Shown piece by piece: positions 34,371-42,616 of a DNA stretch of 64,000 nt. The notes below the pieces were generated by a model, which saw only the letters and a program-made list of their open reading frames with translations, ran no database searches and was not told the origin of the DNA. Position 1 is the stretch's first letter. Every line of letters begins with the position of its first letter. The DNA is taken from the NCBI GenBank assembly GCA_947499555.1, contig CANMOU010000005.1:1-64000 (forward strand), written 5' to 3'. The position numbers and the translations under genes were made by a program. The stretch is from an uncultured Roseovarius sp. (GTDB lineage Bacteria; Pseudomonadota; Alphaproteobacteria; Rhodobacterales; Rhodobacteraceae).

Positions 34371-35218
34371 GTCGGCCTCGCAATCATTCGGTGATCCTGA
34401 ACTCCAAGCCCCTCCACACCGCAGCGCAGCCGATCGCCAGCGGACAGGTAAACGGGACCAGGAGTTTGCCCCTTTCCCACACCTGCAGGTGTTCCTGTGA
34501 GGATCAAATCTCCCGGCTCCAAGGTCATGAACTCGCTGATATAAGCCACCGCAGTTGTCACATCGAAAACCATGTCAGCAGTCGTGCCGTTTTGCATCGT
34601 GGTACCGTTTACTTCAGCCCAAAGCGGCAGGTTCATCACATCTGCGATTTCATCGGGCGTCACCAACCAGGGACCAATCGGGCAGAAGGTGTCGTGACTT
34701 TTGCCTTTGGTGAACTGACCAGCGCGTTCGCCCTGCCAAGCGCGTTCGGAAATGTCGTTCGCTGTCAGAAAACCGGCGATATGTTCAGGGGCTTCCTGCT
34801 CGGCAATGGCTTTGGCCCGTTGTCCGATGATTATACCCAGCTCGACCTCCCAATCCAGCTTGGCCGCGTCCGGCGCAACTTCGATCCCATCGAATGGGCC
34901 GCAGATCGACGTCGTCGCCTTGAGAAACAGCATGGGTTCGGCGGGGGCCTCCTTGCCGACCTCGCGCGCATGATCATGATAGTTCAGGCCGATGCAGACG
35001 ATTTTACCAATGCCCGATACCGGTGGGCCGAGACGCGTACCCGCTGGCACCTTAGGCAGGGCCATCACGTCCACTTCCGCGAGAATGGCAAGCGCATCGG
35101 GGTGCAACGAAGACCCGCCATGATCTGCGACAACATCCGTCAGATCACGCAGCCCGCCCGCAGCATCAATCAGGCCGGGGCGTTCGGCGCCGTGTTCTCC
35201 AAAGCGGATCAATTTCAT
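34367..35218 (-). CDS. Fumarylacetoacetate hydrolase-family protein
   Basis: A 283-aa protein. The start MKLIRFGEHG at 35218 is chosen over an upstream start that lies in the regulatory region. The FAH fold is marked by ICIGLNYHDH-like IVCIGLNYHDHA, DWEVELGIIIG with two metal-binding glutamates, and GFLTANDISERAWQ with the third acidic ligand. Members hydrolyse, decarboxylate or hydrate 2-oxo acids and beta-diketones. It is the first gene of the left operon, transcribed away from the right operon. Its likely role is C-C cleavage or hydration late in the pathway. Confidence 0.88.
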   Translation of the reverse strand: MKLIRFGEHGAERPGLIDAAGGLRDLTDVVADHGGSSLHPDALAILAEVDVMALPKVPAGTRLGPPVSGIGKIVCIGLNYHDHAREVGKEAPAEPMLFLKATTSICGPFDGIEVAPDAAKLDWEVELGIIIGQRAKAIAEQEAPEHIAGFLTANDISERAWQGERAGQFTKGKSHDTFCPIGPWLVTPDEIADVMNLPLWAEVNGTTMQNGTTADMVFDVTTAVAYISEFMTLEPGDLILTGTPAGVGKGQTPGPVYLSAGDRLRCGVEGLGVQDHRMIARPT

Positions 35219-35337
35219 CCCGACAGTATCTCCCGCAAATTCATTTACTATAGAGAAACAATATTTATCATTAGTCAATAAATGATTGCATTAATCCGTT
35301 GTGTTTTCTAGTGTCAATTTAGTCAACGGGGAGAAGC
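35219..35337. promoter_or_regulatory. Divergent promoter/operator of the catabolic operons
   Basis: A short AT-rich gap separating the two large divergent operons. It holds an inverted repeat ATCATT (35267-35272)/AATGAT (35281-35286) with GTCAATAA in its centre, and further GTCAA boxes at 35313 and 35322. The same GTCAATAA word occurs in the promoter region of the binding-protein gene (47860-47867), suggesting a shared regulator, perhaps the XRE-cupin protein. GGGGAGAA at 35328-35335 is the ribosome site of the right operon. Confidence 0.55.
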
Positions 35338-37422
35338 ATGGTGAGAGACGCCCGCTATGATGTATTGTTTGATCCGGTCCGGATAGGACCGGTCACGTCT
35401 CGCAATCGGTTTTACCAGACGCCGCAGTGCAACGGCATGGGGCGGACCTACCCCACGTCCATGGCTGCAATGCGCGGCGTGAAGGCCGAAGGGGGCTGGG
35501 GTGTCGTCTTTGCCGAGCAATGCGATTTTCACTACACCTCGGACAACACCCGCAATGTCCGCTTGTGGGACGAGCAGGACATACCGATCCTGGCCCGGAT
35601 GACCGATATGGTGCACGAACATGGCAGCCTCGCCGGATTGATGTTGGCGCACAATGGCTTTGTGACACCCAATATCATCAGCCGCGAATTGCCTTATTCT
35701 CCGTCTGGTGGTCCGGCATTCGGCATTTTCCCGACGCACACGCGTGCAATCGACCGCGACGATATCAAAGCCCTGCATCGCTGGACGCGGGCGGCGGCTC
35801 TGAACGCGGTCAGGGCCGGGTTTGATATCGTGAATATCTACGCCGCCCACGATCTCGCATTACCGTTCCACTTTATCTCGCGCCGCCACAACCAGCGCAG
35901 CGATGAATATGGCGGTTCGCTGGAAAATCGCGTCCGGCTTCTGCGCGAACTGATCGAGATCACCAAGGATGCCATTGGCGACAAATGCGGAGTCGGAGTG
36001 CGCTTTTCTGTGGATGAACTGATCGGGCCCAAAGGTATTTGCTGCGATGACGAGGGCCGTGATGTGGTGGAGATGCTGGCCGAGCTGCCCGATATCTGGG
36101 ACATCAACATCGGCTCTTGGCCTCAGGATTCCATAACCTCGCGCTTTGGCGAAGAAGGGCGGCAGGAGAGCTATGTCAAGTTCGTCAAACAAGTGACAAC
36201 GAAGCCGGTTGTAGGCGTGGGGCGGTTCACCTCGCCGGATACAATGGTGGGACAGATCAAACGCGGCGTGCTGGATTTCATCGGGGCCGCGCGCCCTTCG
36301 ATTGCCGACCCGTTCCTGCCCGAAAAAATCCGCGCAGGACGACCCGACGATATTCGCGAATGCATTGGCTGCAATATCTGCGTGACCAACAACTATCTGG
36401 GCGCACCCATCCGCTGCACGCAGAACCCTACCATGAGCGAAGAGTGGCGGCGCGGTTGGCATCCCGAACGGATCGAGCGTGCGACCACTGATGATACGGT
36501 GCTGATCGTTGGCGCTGGTCCTGCTGGCCTTGAGGCCGCGCGCGCCATGGGCCAACGCGGTTATCACGTGATGCTGGCCGAGGCCCGCACGGAACTGGGC
36601 GGACGCGTCACGCTCGAGAGCCGCTTGCCAGGACTGAACGCCTGGGCCCGGGTGCGCGACCACCGCGTCCAGCAGATTCAGGCGATGGCCAATGTCGAAG
36701 TGTTCCTTGATAGCCGGATGGACGCCCATGAAGTGGCGGAGACGGGCTGCAGCCTAGTTGCCATCGCCACCGGGTCGCAGTGGCGAACGGACGGGGTCGG
36801 CCGTCATATTCGGCAGCCTGTACCGGTCGCCGATGGTGCAACGATTCTAAGCCCGGATGACATCATGGCTGGCACACAGGTCTCGGGCCATGTGGTGATC
36901 TATGATGACGATCATTTCTACATGGGGTCTGTGCTGGCCGAGGCGCTGGTGAAGCAGGGTTGCACCGTGACCGTTGTGACGCCCGCCGCGCAATTCGCCG
37001 GGTTTTCGCAAATGTCGCTGGAAATCGGACATATCCAGCGCCGCATGGCCGAACTGAGTGTGGAAATCGTACCGCTCACGACGGTTGAGGCCGTTGGCGA
37101 GGGCTACGTAACGACCGCTGGCGTCTTTGGCACCGATCACCAGGACCGCGCCTGCGATACGGTTGTCATGGTGGCCGGTCAGATCTCGAATGATGCCCTC
37201 TATAAGGAGCTGTCCCAGCGGGGCGGCCCACAACGGATCGTGGCGATTGGTGACTGTCAGGCGCCTGCAACCATCGCGTCAGCGGTCTTTGCGGGCCATA
37301 AGTTTGCCCGCGATCTTGGGCTAGCTGATCCCGATATCGTGCCCTTCCTGCGTGAAGATGTAGAGCTTTCGTCCAATCTGGTGGGCTGGAGTGCGCTGCC
37401 CCTCAAAGGGGCTGCAGAATGA
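35338..37422 (+). CDS. Trimethylamine/dimethylamine dehydrogenase-like flavoprotein (N-dealkylase)
   Basis: A 694-aa iron-sulfur flavoprotein. From memory of the TMADH structure, the key residues align well: the 6-S-cysteinyl-FMN Cys (C31 in FYQTPQCNGMG), the catalytic triad Tyr168/His171 (IYAAHD) and Asp264, and the Trp of the substrate bowl (W261 in SWPQD). The 4Fe-4S ligands are C342, C345, C348 and C360. Two other bowl residues differ: Tyr60 of TMADH is Gln61, as in dimethylamine dehydrogenase, and Trp355 is Asn352. So it should oxidatively demethylate a secondary amine, perhaps an N-methyl amino acid, giving formaldehyde. It is the first gene of the right operon, with a 4-bp overlap to the next. 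Confidence 0.9.
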   Translation: MVRDARYDVLFDPVRIGPVTSRNRFYQTPQCNGMGRTYPTSMAAMRGVKAEGGWGVVFAEQCDFHYTSDNTRNVRLWDEQDIPILARMTDMVHEHGSLAGLMLAHNGFVTPNIISRELPYSPSGGPAFGIFPTHTRAIDRDDIKALHRWTRAAALNAVRAGFDIVNIYAAHDLALPFHFISRRHNQRSDEYGGSLENRVRLLRELIEITKDAIGDKCGVGVRFSVDELIGPKGICCDDEGRDVVEMLAELPDIWDINIGSWPQDSITSRFGEEGRQESYVKFVKQVTTKPVVGVGRFTSPDTMVGQIKRGVLDFIGAARPSIADPFLPEKIRAGRPDDIRECIGCNICVTNNYLGAPIRCTQNPTMSEEWRRGWHPERIERATTDDTVLIVGAGPAGLEAARAMGQRGYHVMLAEARTELGGRVTLESRLPGLNAWARVRDHRVQQIQAMANVEVFLDSRMDAHEVAETGCSLVAIATGSQWRTDGVGRHIRQPVPVADGATILSPDDIMAGTQVSGHVVIYDDDHFYMGSVLAEALVKQGCTVTVVTPAAQFAGFSQMSLEIGHIQRRMAELSVEIVPLTTVEAVGEGYVTTAGVFGTDHQDRACDTVVMVAGQISNDALYKELSQRGGPQRIVAIGDCQAPATIASAVFAGHKFARDLGLADPDIVPFLREDVELSSNLVGWSALPLKGAAE

Positions 37423-38555
37423 GTGATGCCACCCAACCATTGGTCGGGATTACGGTCGTGGAAATCGGCACGAGTGTGGCCGCGCCTTATGGAAGCTGGA
37501 TTCTCGGGTGTCTGGGTGCGCGTGTCATTAAGATCGAAGCCGCGCGTGGCGATGATGCCCGCAAATGGGGCCGGATTTTTCCGGATGGCCGTTCCTCGTT
37601 CTTTGAGGCTCTGAATGCCAACAAAGAGAGCGTCGTCGTTGATCTGCGCGATGCCTCCGAACGCCAATGGCTTGAACAGTTCTGTGTCGAAAAGGCCGAT
37701 GTCGTGCTGCAGAACATGCGCCCCGGCAAAATCGCAGAGCTTGGTCTTGATGGGCCCAAACTATGTCTGCAGAACAAGCGGCTTGTGTATTTCAATCTTG
37801 GGGCCTTCGGAGCGGTTGGGCCTAAGGCCGAGGAGCCAGGTTATGATCCGCTGATGCAAGCTGCTGGCGGGATCATGTCTGTGACCGGAGAGCCTGATCG
37901 CCCTCCTGTGCGCGTCGGTGTCAGCCTGGTTGATATGGGGTCGGGCATGTGGGCGGCGATCGGTATTTTGGCAGCCCTCTACCGCCGGGCGGGGACGGGC
38001 CGTGGCTGTATCATGGACGGATCGCTCTACGAGACCTCAATTGCCTGGGTGAAAAACCAGGTTGGTATGGTCCAGGTCGACGGTGTCGACCCTGAAAAGG
38101 TCGGATCAGGCGCGCGCGGCATGGCCCCCTATCAGGCCTATGAATGCAGCGATGGGTTTCTGGTCATTTCGGCCCCGAACGACAACCTCTTTGAGCGGCT
38201 TTGCCACGCGCTTGAGCAGCCACACCTGTTGGCCGACGACCGATTTGCCACCAACCAGCTGCGCTATGCCAACCTGACGGCTCTGAACGCGCAGCTGATG
38301 CCACTGATCGCGCAGAAGCCGCGGGCGCATTGGTCTGCCCTGTTAGGGTCCGCGGGCGTCCCCTATGCGCCGGTTTGCACGATCACTGATATGTTGGCTG
38401 ACGAGCAAACACAGGCTTTGGGTATCATTCAATCGGTGCCGGGGGCCGCCTCCGATCTGGTCGGCCTGCCGATCAGCTTTGATGGCGAGCGGCCAGTGTT
38501 GCGCACTGCGCCACCCAAGCTAGGCCAGCACACGGCAGAGATAAAGGGAGCCTGA
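37419..38555 (+). CDS. CaiB/BaiF-family (class III) CoA-transferase
   Basis: A 378-aa CoA-transferase of the formyl-CoA/carnitine-CoA transferase fold. The N-terminal VVEIGTSVAAPYGSWILGCLGA block and the catalytic Asp in VSLVDMGSGMWA (about residue 171) are present. The YDPLMQAAGGIMSVTG segment is characteristic. It transfers CoA between carboxylic acids, here probably activating the pathway acid to its thioester for the following hydratase, dehydrogenase and lyase. It overlaps the upstream flavoprotein by 4 bp and is followed after 3 bp by the enoyl-CoA hydratase. Confidence 0.93.
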   Translation: MSDATQPLVGITVVEIGTSVAAPYGSWILGCLGARVIKIEAARGDDARKWGRIFPDGRSSFFEALNANKESVVVDLRDASERQWLEQFCVEKADVVLQNMRPGKIAELGLDGPKLCLQNKRLVYFNLGAFGAVGPKAEEPGYDPLMQAAGGIMSVTGEPDRPPVRVGVSLVDMGSGMWAAIGILAALYRRAGTGRGCIMDGSLYETSIAWVKNQVGMVQVDGVDPEKVGSGARGMAPYQAYECSDGFLVISAPNDNLFERLCHALEQPHLLADDRFATNQLRYANLTALNAQLMPLIAQKPRAHWSALLGSAGVPYAPVCTITDMLADEQTQALGIIQSVPGAASDLVGLPISFDGERPVLRTAPPKLGQHTAEIKGA

Positions 38556-38558
38556 CAG

Positions 38559-39353
38559 ATGCGCATGGACTATGAAACACTGCATGTGGAACGGGTTGAC
38601 GAACATATCCTTGTCGTCATGTTTGACCGTCCCGAGGTGCGCAACGCGCGCAACACCCAGATGGCGCTGGACCAGATGGAGGTTATGCGCGCGCTTTACG
38701 TGGACACAGACGGCATCCGCGTGGTGATCCTGACCGCGCGGGGTGACAAGGCGTTCAGCGCAGGCGGCGACCTGAAAGAACGCAAGACCATGTCCGAGGA
38801 AGACTGGAAGCGTCAGCATGCCATCTTTGAACAAAACGTCATGGCCTTGCGCGATTGCCCGGTGCCCGTCATCGCCGCCGTGAATGGTGTGGCTTACGCC
38901 GGGGGGCTGGAAACCGCGCTCAATTGCGATTTCATCTATGCGGCGGATCACGCCAAGTTTGCCCTGACCGAAGTCAAATTGGGCATCATGCCCGGCTGTA
39001 CAGGCACCCAGAACCTGCCACTGGCCGTAGGCGAACGCCGCGCCAAGGAGATCATATTGACCGGCGAACCCTTTACCTCCCAGCAGGCGCTGGACTGGGG
39101 CCTCGTGAACAAGGTCGTGCCTTATGCCGAGTTAATGGAGGAAACCCTGGTCACCGCACGCAAGATCGCCGCTAATGCTCCGCTTTCGATCCTGCGGGCC
39201 AAGCGCGCCATCTCGGCGGCCAAGAACCTTGATCCCCATACCGGCTTTCAGTTCGAACTGGAGGCCTACAACCGACTGATTGGCACTGATGACCGCGTCG
39301 AGGCCATCAACGCGTTTAACGAAAAGCGCAAACCGAATTTCAAGGGTGAATGA
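38559..39353 (+). CDS. Enoyl-CoA hydratase/isomerase (crotonase family)
   Basis: A 264-aa crotonase-fold enzyme. The oxyanion-hole segment is FSAGGDLKER. Both glutamates used by true hydratases are present (in AGGLETALNCD and ALTEVKLGIMPG), so it should hydrate an enoyl-CoA rather than act only as isomerase or hydrolase. The C-terminal region has the usual FNEKRKPNFKG. It overlaps the downstream enolase-superfamily gene by 4 bp. Confidence 0.92.
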   Translation: MRMDYETLHVERVDEHILVVMFDRPEVRNARNTQMALDQMEVMRALYVDTDGIRVVILTARGDKAFSAGGDLKERKTMSEEDWKRQHAIFEQNVMALRDCPVPVIAAVNGVAYAGGLETALNCDFIYAADHAKFALTEVKLGIMPGCTGTQNLPLAVGERRAKEIILTGEPFTSQQALDWGLVNKVVPYAELMEETLVTARKIAANAPLSILRAKRAISAAKNLDPHTGFQFELEAYNRLIGTDDRVEAINAFNEKRKPNFKGE

Positions 39354-40465
39354 GCGTGAAGATAACCCACATCACCTGTTGGTCGCTTCCGATTCCATTG
39401 CTGAAGCCCTATTTCCTGCGCGGAGGCCGGACACGGATTGATGCGCTGGACAGTACGCTTATCCGAGTTGACACCGATGCGGGCATTGTCGGATGGGGCG
39501 AGGCCTGTCCTTGGGGAGAAAGATACCTGCCCGCCCATGCCCGAGGTGTACGTGCAGGTCTGGCAACGATCGCGCCTGATCTTATTGGTGAATCGCCGCT
39601 CGGCCTGGACCATATCAATCGGGTCATGGACGCCGCCTTGCCGGGTCATCTCTATGTAAAATCCGGGTTGGATATTGCCTGCTGGGACATCCTCGGAAAG
39701 GTCGCAGGCCTGCCGCTCTGGCAGCTCTTCGGCGGAGATGCAGCCCATCCTGTGGAGGTCAACGGATCGGTCTCCTCCATGGACCCGGACGAGATGGCTG
39801 AGGCGTTATTGGCCTGTAGTGCGCGTGGTGTGCGGACACATTCGGTCAAGCTGGGGGATCAAAATCCTGCGCTGGATATAGACCGCATCCGAGCGGTTGA
39901 TGCCGTTTTGCCCAAAGGCGAACGGATCACCTGGGATGCCAATCGTGGATGGACGCCGGGCGTTGCCTTGCAGGTTCTCAACGCGACAAACACAACCCAT
40001 TGGGCCGAACAGCCCTGCGAGACGGTAGAGGAATGTGCCCTGGTCGCGTCGCGTGTTCGGAACCCCATCATGCTGGATGAATGCTTGCACAGCTTTGATG
40101 ACCATCAGCGGGCCTGGTCCTTGCGTGCGGCGCAGGGGGTGAAGATCAAACCCGGACGCATTGGCGGGCTGACCCGCGCACGGCAGTTGCGCGATTTTGG
40201 CCTCAACGTGGGCTGGCAAATGCATATCGAAGGGCTTGGCGGCTGCGGGCTGGAACATATGGCCATTCTCCACCTCGCCAGTGCAACGCCCGACAGCCAC
40301 CGGCTTGCCTCCTGGCCCGGGGATGACCTGGTGGATATCGAGATCTGCAACGGCACGGGTGCACGAACAATCAACGGCGTTCTTACACCCAATACGACAC
40401 CAGGCCACGGGACGACCCCCGATGAGGCCGCATTGGGCGATCCGGTCGCCATCTACGAGGACTAG
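39350..40465 (+). CDS. Enolase-superfamily (MLE subgroup) epimerase/racemase-like protein
   Basis: A 371-aa enolase-superfamily protein. The capping domain is N-terminal (GWGEACPWGERY). In the barrel, one Lys lies at the KxK position (HSVKLG; the first Lys is His). Metal ligands fall in WDANRGW, EQPCET and LDECLH, and the opposing Lys is in VKIKPGRIGGL. The Lys/Lys pair fits 1,1-proton transfer, as in 4-hydroxyproline-betaine/proline-betaine 2-epimerase (HpbD), whose genes also neighbour Rieske and OYE-type demethylases. A muconate-cycloisomerase-like or dipeptide epimerase role cannot be excluded. It lies in the operon with overlap before and a 4-bp gap after. Confidence 0.82.
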   Translation: MSVKITHITCWSLPIPLLKPYFLRGGRTRIDALDSTLIRVDTDAGIVGWGEACPWGERYLPAHARGVRAGLATIAPDLIGESPLGLDHINRVMDAALPGHLYVKSGLDIACWDILGKVAGLPLWQLFGGDAAHPVEVNGSVSSMDPDEMAEALLACSARGVRTHSVKLGDQNPALDIDRIRAVDAVLPKGERITWDANRGWTPGVALQVLNATNTTHWAEQPCETVEECALVASRVRNPIMLDECLHSFDDHQRAWSLRAAQGVKIKPGRIGGLTRARQLRDFGLNVGWQMHIEGLGGCGLEHMAILHLASATPDSHRLASWPGDDLVDIEICNGTGARTINGVLTPNTTPGHGTTPDEAALGDPVAIYED

Positions 40466-40469
40466 GACC

Positions 40470-41408
40470 ATGACCCAGACCATAGATGTTGTTGTGCAGG
40501 AAGTTGGACCACGCGACGGGCTTCAGGCGACAAGCCTTGTCATGCCCTCTACCAACAAAATCGAGTGGATCATGGCCCTGGCAGCGGCGGGTCTGCCCCA
40601 AATTCAGGTGGGCAGCTTTGTCCCACCCAAACTGATGCCCCAACTGGCCGATACGCCCGAGCTGGTGGCACAGGCGCGTGAGATTGGCGGGTTTTCCATC
40701 AGCGTGCTGGTGCCCAACCTGCGCGGGGCGCAAAACGCGATTGCCGCTGGCGTTGACCAGATCAATTTCGTGATGTCTGTCTCAGAGCCACACAACCTCA
40801 ACAATGTACGCAAAACGCGGGAGCAGTCGCTGGAGGATTTCGCGGCCATCGTCGCCGCCCGCGACGAGACACCCGGTGCCGAAAATATCCGTGTGTCGGG
40901 CGGACTTGCGACCTGCTTTGGCTGCACGATCCAGGGCGCGGTGCCCGAGCGGGATGTTTTCCACTATGCCGCGCGCCTCAAGGACCTCGGTGCAGACAAG
41001 ATTGGGATTGCTGACACCGTCGGATATGGCAATCCCACAGCTGTCAAACGCGTGTTCACCGAGATTTGCGATATCGCAGGCGGCACGCCCGTGGGCGCGC
41101 ATTTTCACGACACGCGGGGCATGGGGCTGGCCAATTGCTTTGCCGCGTTCGAGGCCGGCGCAGGCACCTTGGACGGCGCACTGGGTGGGCTGGGCGGATG
41201 TCCCTACGCGCCCGGAGCGACAGGCAATGTCGTCACTGAGGACCTGGTGTTCATGCTCGAATCCATGGGCCTTCGCACCGGTATAGATCTCGACCGCCTG
41301 CTGGAGGCGCGCGCCATCATGGTCTCGCATCTAGGCGATGAACCCACCCACGGAACCTTTGTCAACGCAGGTCCTCCCAAGGGCTTCTCGCCCGCAACCA
41401 CTATTTGA
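40470..41408 (+). CDS. Hydroxymethylglutaryl-CoA lyase-family acyl-CoA lyase
   Basis: A 312-aa HMG-CoA-lyase-like TIM barrel. The start is the ATG at 40470; an open frame extends far upstream inside the previous gene and is ignored. Signatures are VGPRDGLQ (Arg/Asp near residue 15), the metal-binding HFHDTRG and the mobile-loop Cys in GLGGCPYAPGATGN. It should cleave a 3-hydroxy-3-substituted acyl-CoA to acetyl-CoA plus a keto product. The real substrate would be the CoA ester formed by the upstream CoA-transferase and hydratase. Confidence 0.9.
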   Translation: MTQTIDVVVQEVGPRDGLQATSLVMPSTNKIEWIMALAAAGLPQIQVGSFVPPKLMPQLADTPELVAQAREIGGFSISVLVPNLRGAQNAIAAGVDQINFVMSVSEPHNLNNVRKTREQSLEDFAAIVAARDETPGAENIRVSGGLATCFGCTIQGAVPERDVFHYAARLKDLGADKIGIADTVGYGNPTAVKRVFTEICDIAGGTPVGAHFHDTRGMGLANCFAAFEAGAGTLDGALGGLGGCPYAPGATGNVVTEDLVFMLESMGLRTGIDLDRLLEARAIMVSHLGDEPTHGTFVNAGPPKGFSPATTI

Positions 41409-41419
41409 AAGACCTTAGG

Positions 41420-42616
41420 ATGAGCACGAATTCCACCTCTGAAATCAACGTCGACTTGGGCAATGACTACGCCGACATCCGCGATCAGGTCGCCAAACTC
41501 TGCGAAGGGTTTCCCGGTGAATACTGGCAAGGTCTTGAAGACGAACCGGTCGAAAGCAGCTATCCACGCGCTTTCATAGCCGCCCTGACCGAGGCGGGTT
41601 ATTTGGCGGCGCTGATCCCCGAGGAATATGGCGGCGCGGGTCTGCCCCTGCGCGGTGGGGCCGTGATCCTTGAGACGATCAATGCCTGCGGTGGCGTCGC
41701 CTCGGCGGGCCATGCGCAGATGTACACGATGGGCACGATCCTGCGTCACGGCACGCCCGAGCAGAAACAGAAATACCTCCCCAAGATCGCCAGCGGAGAA
41801 CTGCGCCTTCAGGCCTTTGGTGTCACCGAGCCCACCTCGGGCTCGGATACCACGCAGATCAAGACCCGCGCCGAGCGCACCAATGATGGCTATGTCATCA
41901 ATGGTCAGAAGGTCTGGACCAGCCGCGCGCTGCATTCCGATTTGATGCTGCTGATCGCCCGCACCACACCGCTCGCCGAGGTCGAGAAACGCCACCATGG
42001 CATTTCGACCTTCCTGATTGACCTGCAGGAGGCCAAGAAGAACGGCTGCACGATCAAACCCATCGACGCGATGATCAACCACAACACCTGCGAGGTGTTT
42101 TTTGACAACGTACCGATCCCGGCTGACGCGCTGATCGGTGAGGAGGGCAAAGGGTTCCGCTATATCCTCGACGGGATGAACGCGGAGCGCTGTCTGACGG
42201 CCTCCGAAGGCATTGGCAATGGGCGTTACTTCCTTCGCCGCGCCAGCGAATATGCCAAAGAACGCGTCGTCTTCAGCCGACCTATCGGGCAAAACCAGGG
42301 GATCCAGTTTCCGCTGGCCCAGGCCCATGCCGAACTGGAAGCCGCAGATCTTATGGTGCGCAAGGCCACAGCGATGTTTCAGGCAGGCCTGCCCTGCGGG
42401 GCCGAGGCAAACATGGCGCGGCTTTTGTCAGCCGAAGCCGCGTGGAAGGCCGCCGAGGCCTGTTTCACCACATTCGGAGGCTTCGCCTTTGCGCGCGAAT
42501 ACGATATCGAGCGCAAGTGGCGGGATGCTCGGCTGGGCCGGATCGCCCCGATTTCGCCAAATCTGATCCTAAGCTTCATTGCCCAGCACGTGCTGGACCT
42601 GCCCAAGAGCTACTGA
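41420..42616 (+). CDS. Acyl-CoA dehydrogenase
   Basis: A 398-aa FAD-dependent dehydrogenase forming an enoyl-CoA. FAD/substrate motifs QAFGVTEPTSGSD and WTSRALHSDL are present. The usual C-terminal catalytic Glu (YEG in medium-chain enzymes) is absent; the region reads RIAPISPNLI. A Glu is instead found at residue 256 in GMNAERCLTASEG, matching the helix-G position used by isovaleryl-CoA and long-chain dehydrogenases, so a branched substrate is plausible. The ATG at 41420 is chosen; a TTG at 41405 overlaps the lyase stop and is possible. Its stop overlaps the MmgE/PrpD start by one base. Confidence 0.9.
   Translation: MSTNSTSEINVDLGNDYADIRDQVAKLCEGFPGEYWQGLEDEPVESSYPRAFIAALTEAGYLAALIPEEYGGAGLPLRGGAVILETINACGGVASAGHAQMYTMGTILRHGTPEQKQKYLPKIASGELRLQAFGVTEPTSGSDTTQIKTRAERTNDGYVINGQKVWTSRALHSDLMLLIARTTPLAEVEKRHHGISTFLIDLQEAKKNGCTIKPIDAMINHNTCEVFFDNVPIPADALIGEEGKGFRYILDGMNAERCLTASEGIGNGRYFLRRASEYAKERVVFSRPIGQNQGIQFPLAQAHAELEAADLMVRKATAMFQAGLPCGAEANMARLLSAEAAWKAAEACFTTFGGFAFAREYDIERKWRDARLGRIAPISPNLILSFIAQHVLDLPKSY

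Noticed and set aside
41204-42328. Minus-strand ORF of 374 codons opposite the lyase and acyl-CoA dehydrogenase genes
   Set aside because: Spans two well-supported plus-strand genes and has no recognisable motif.
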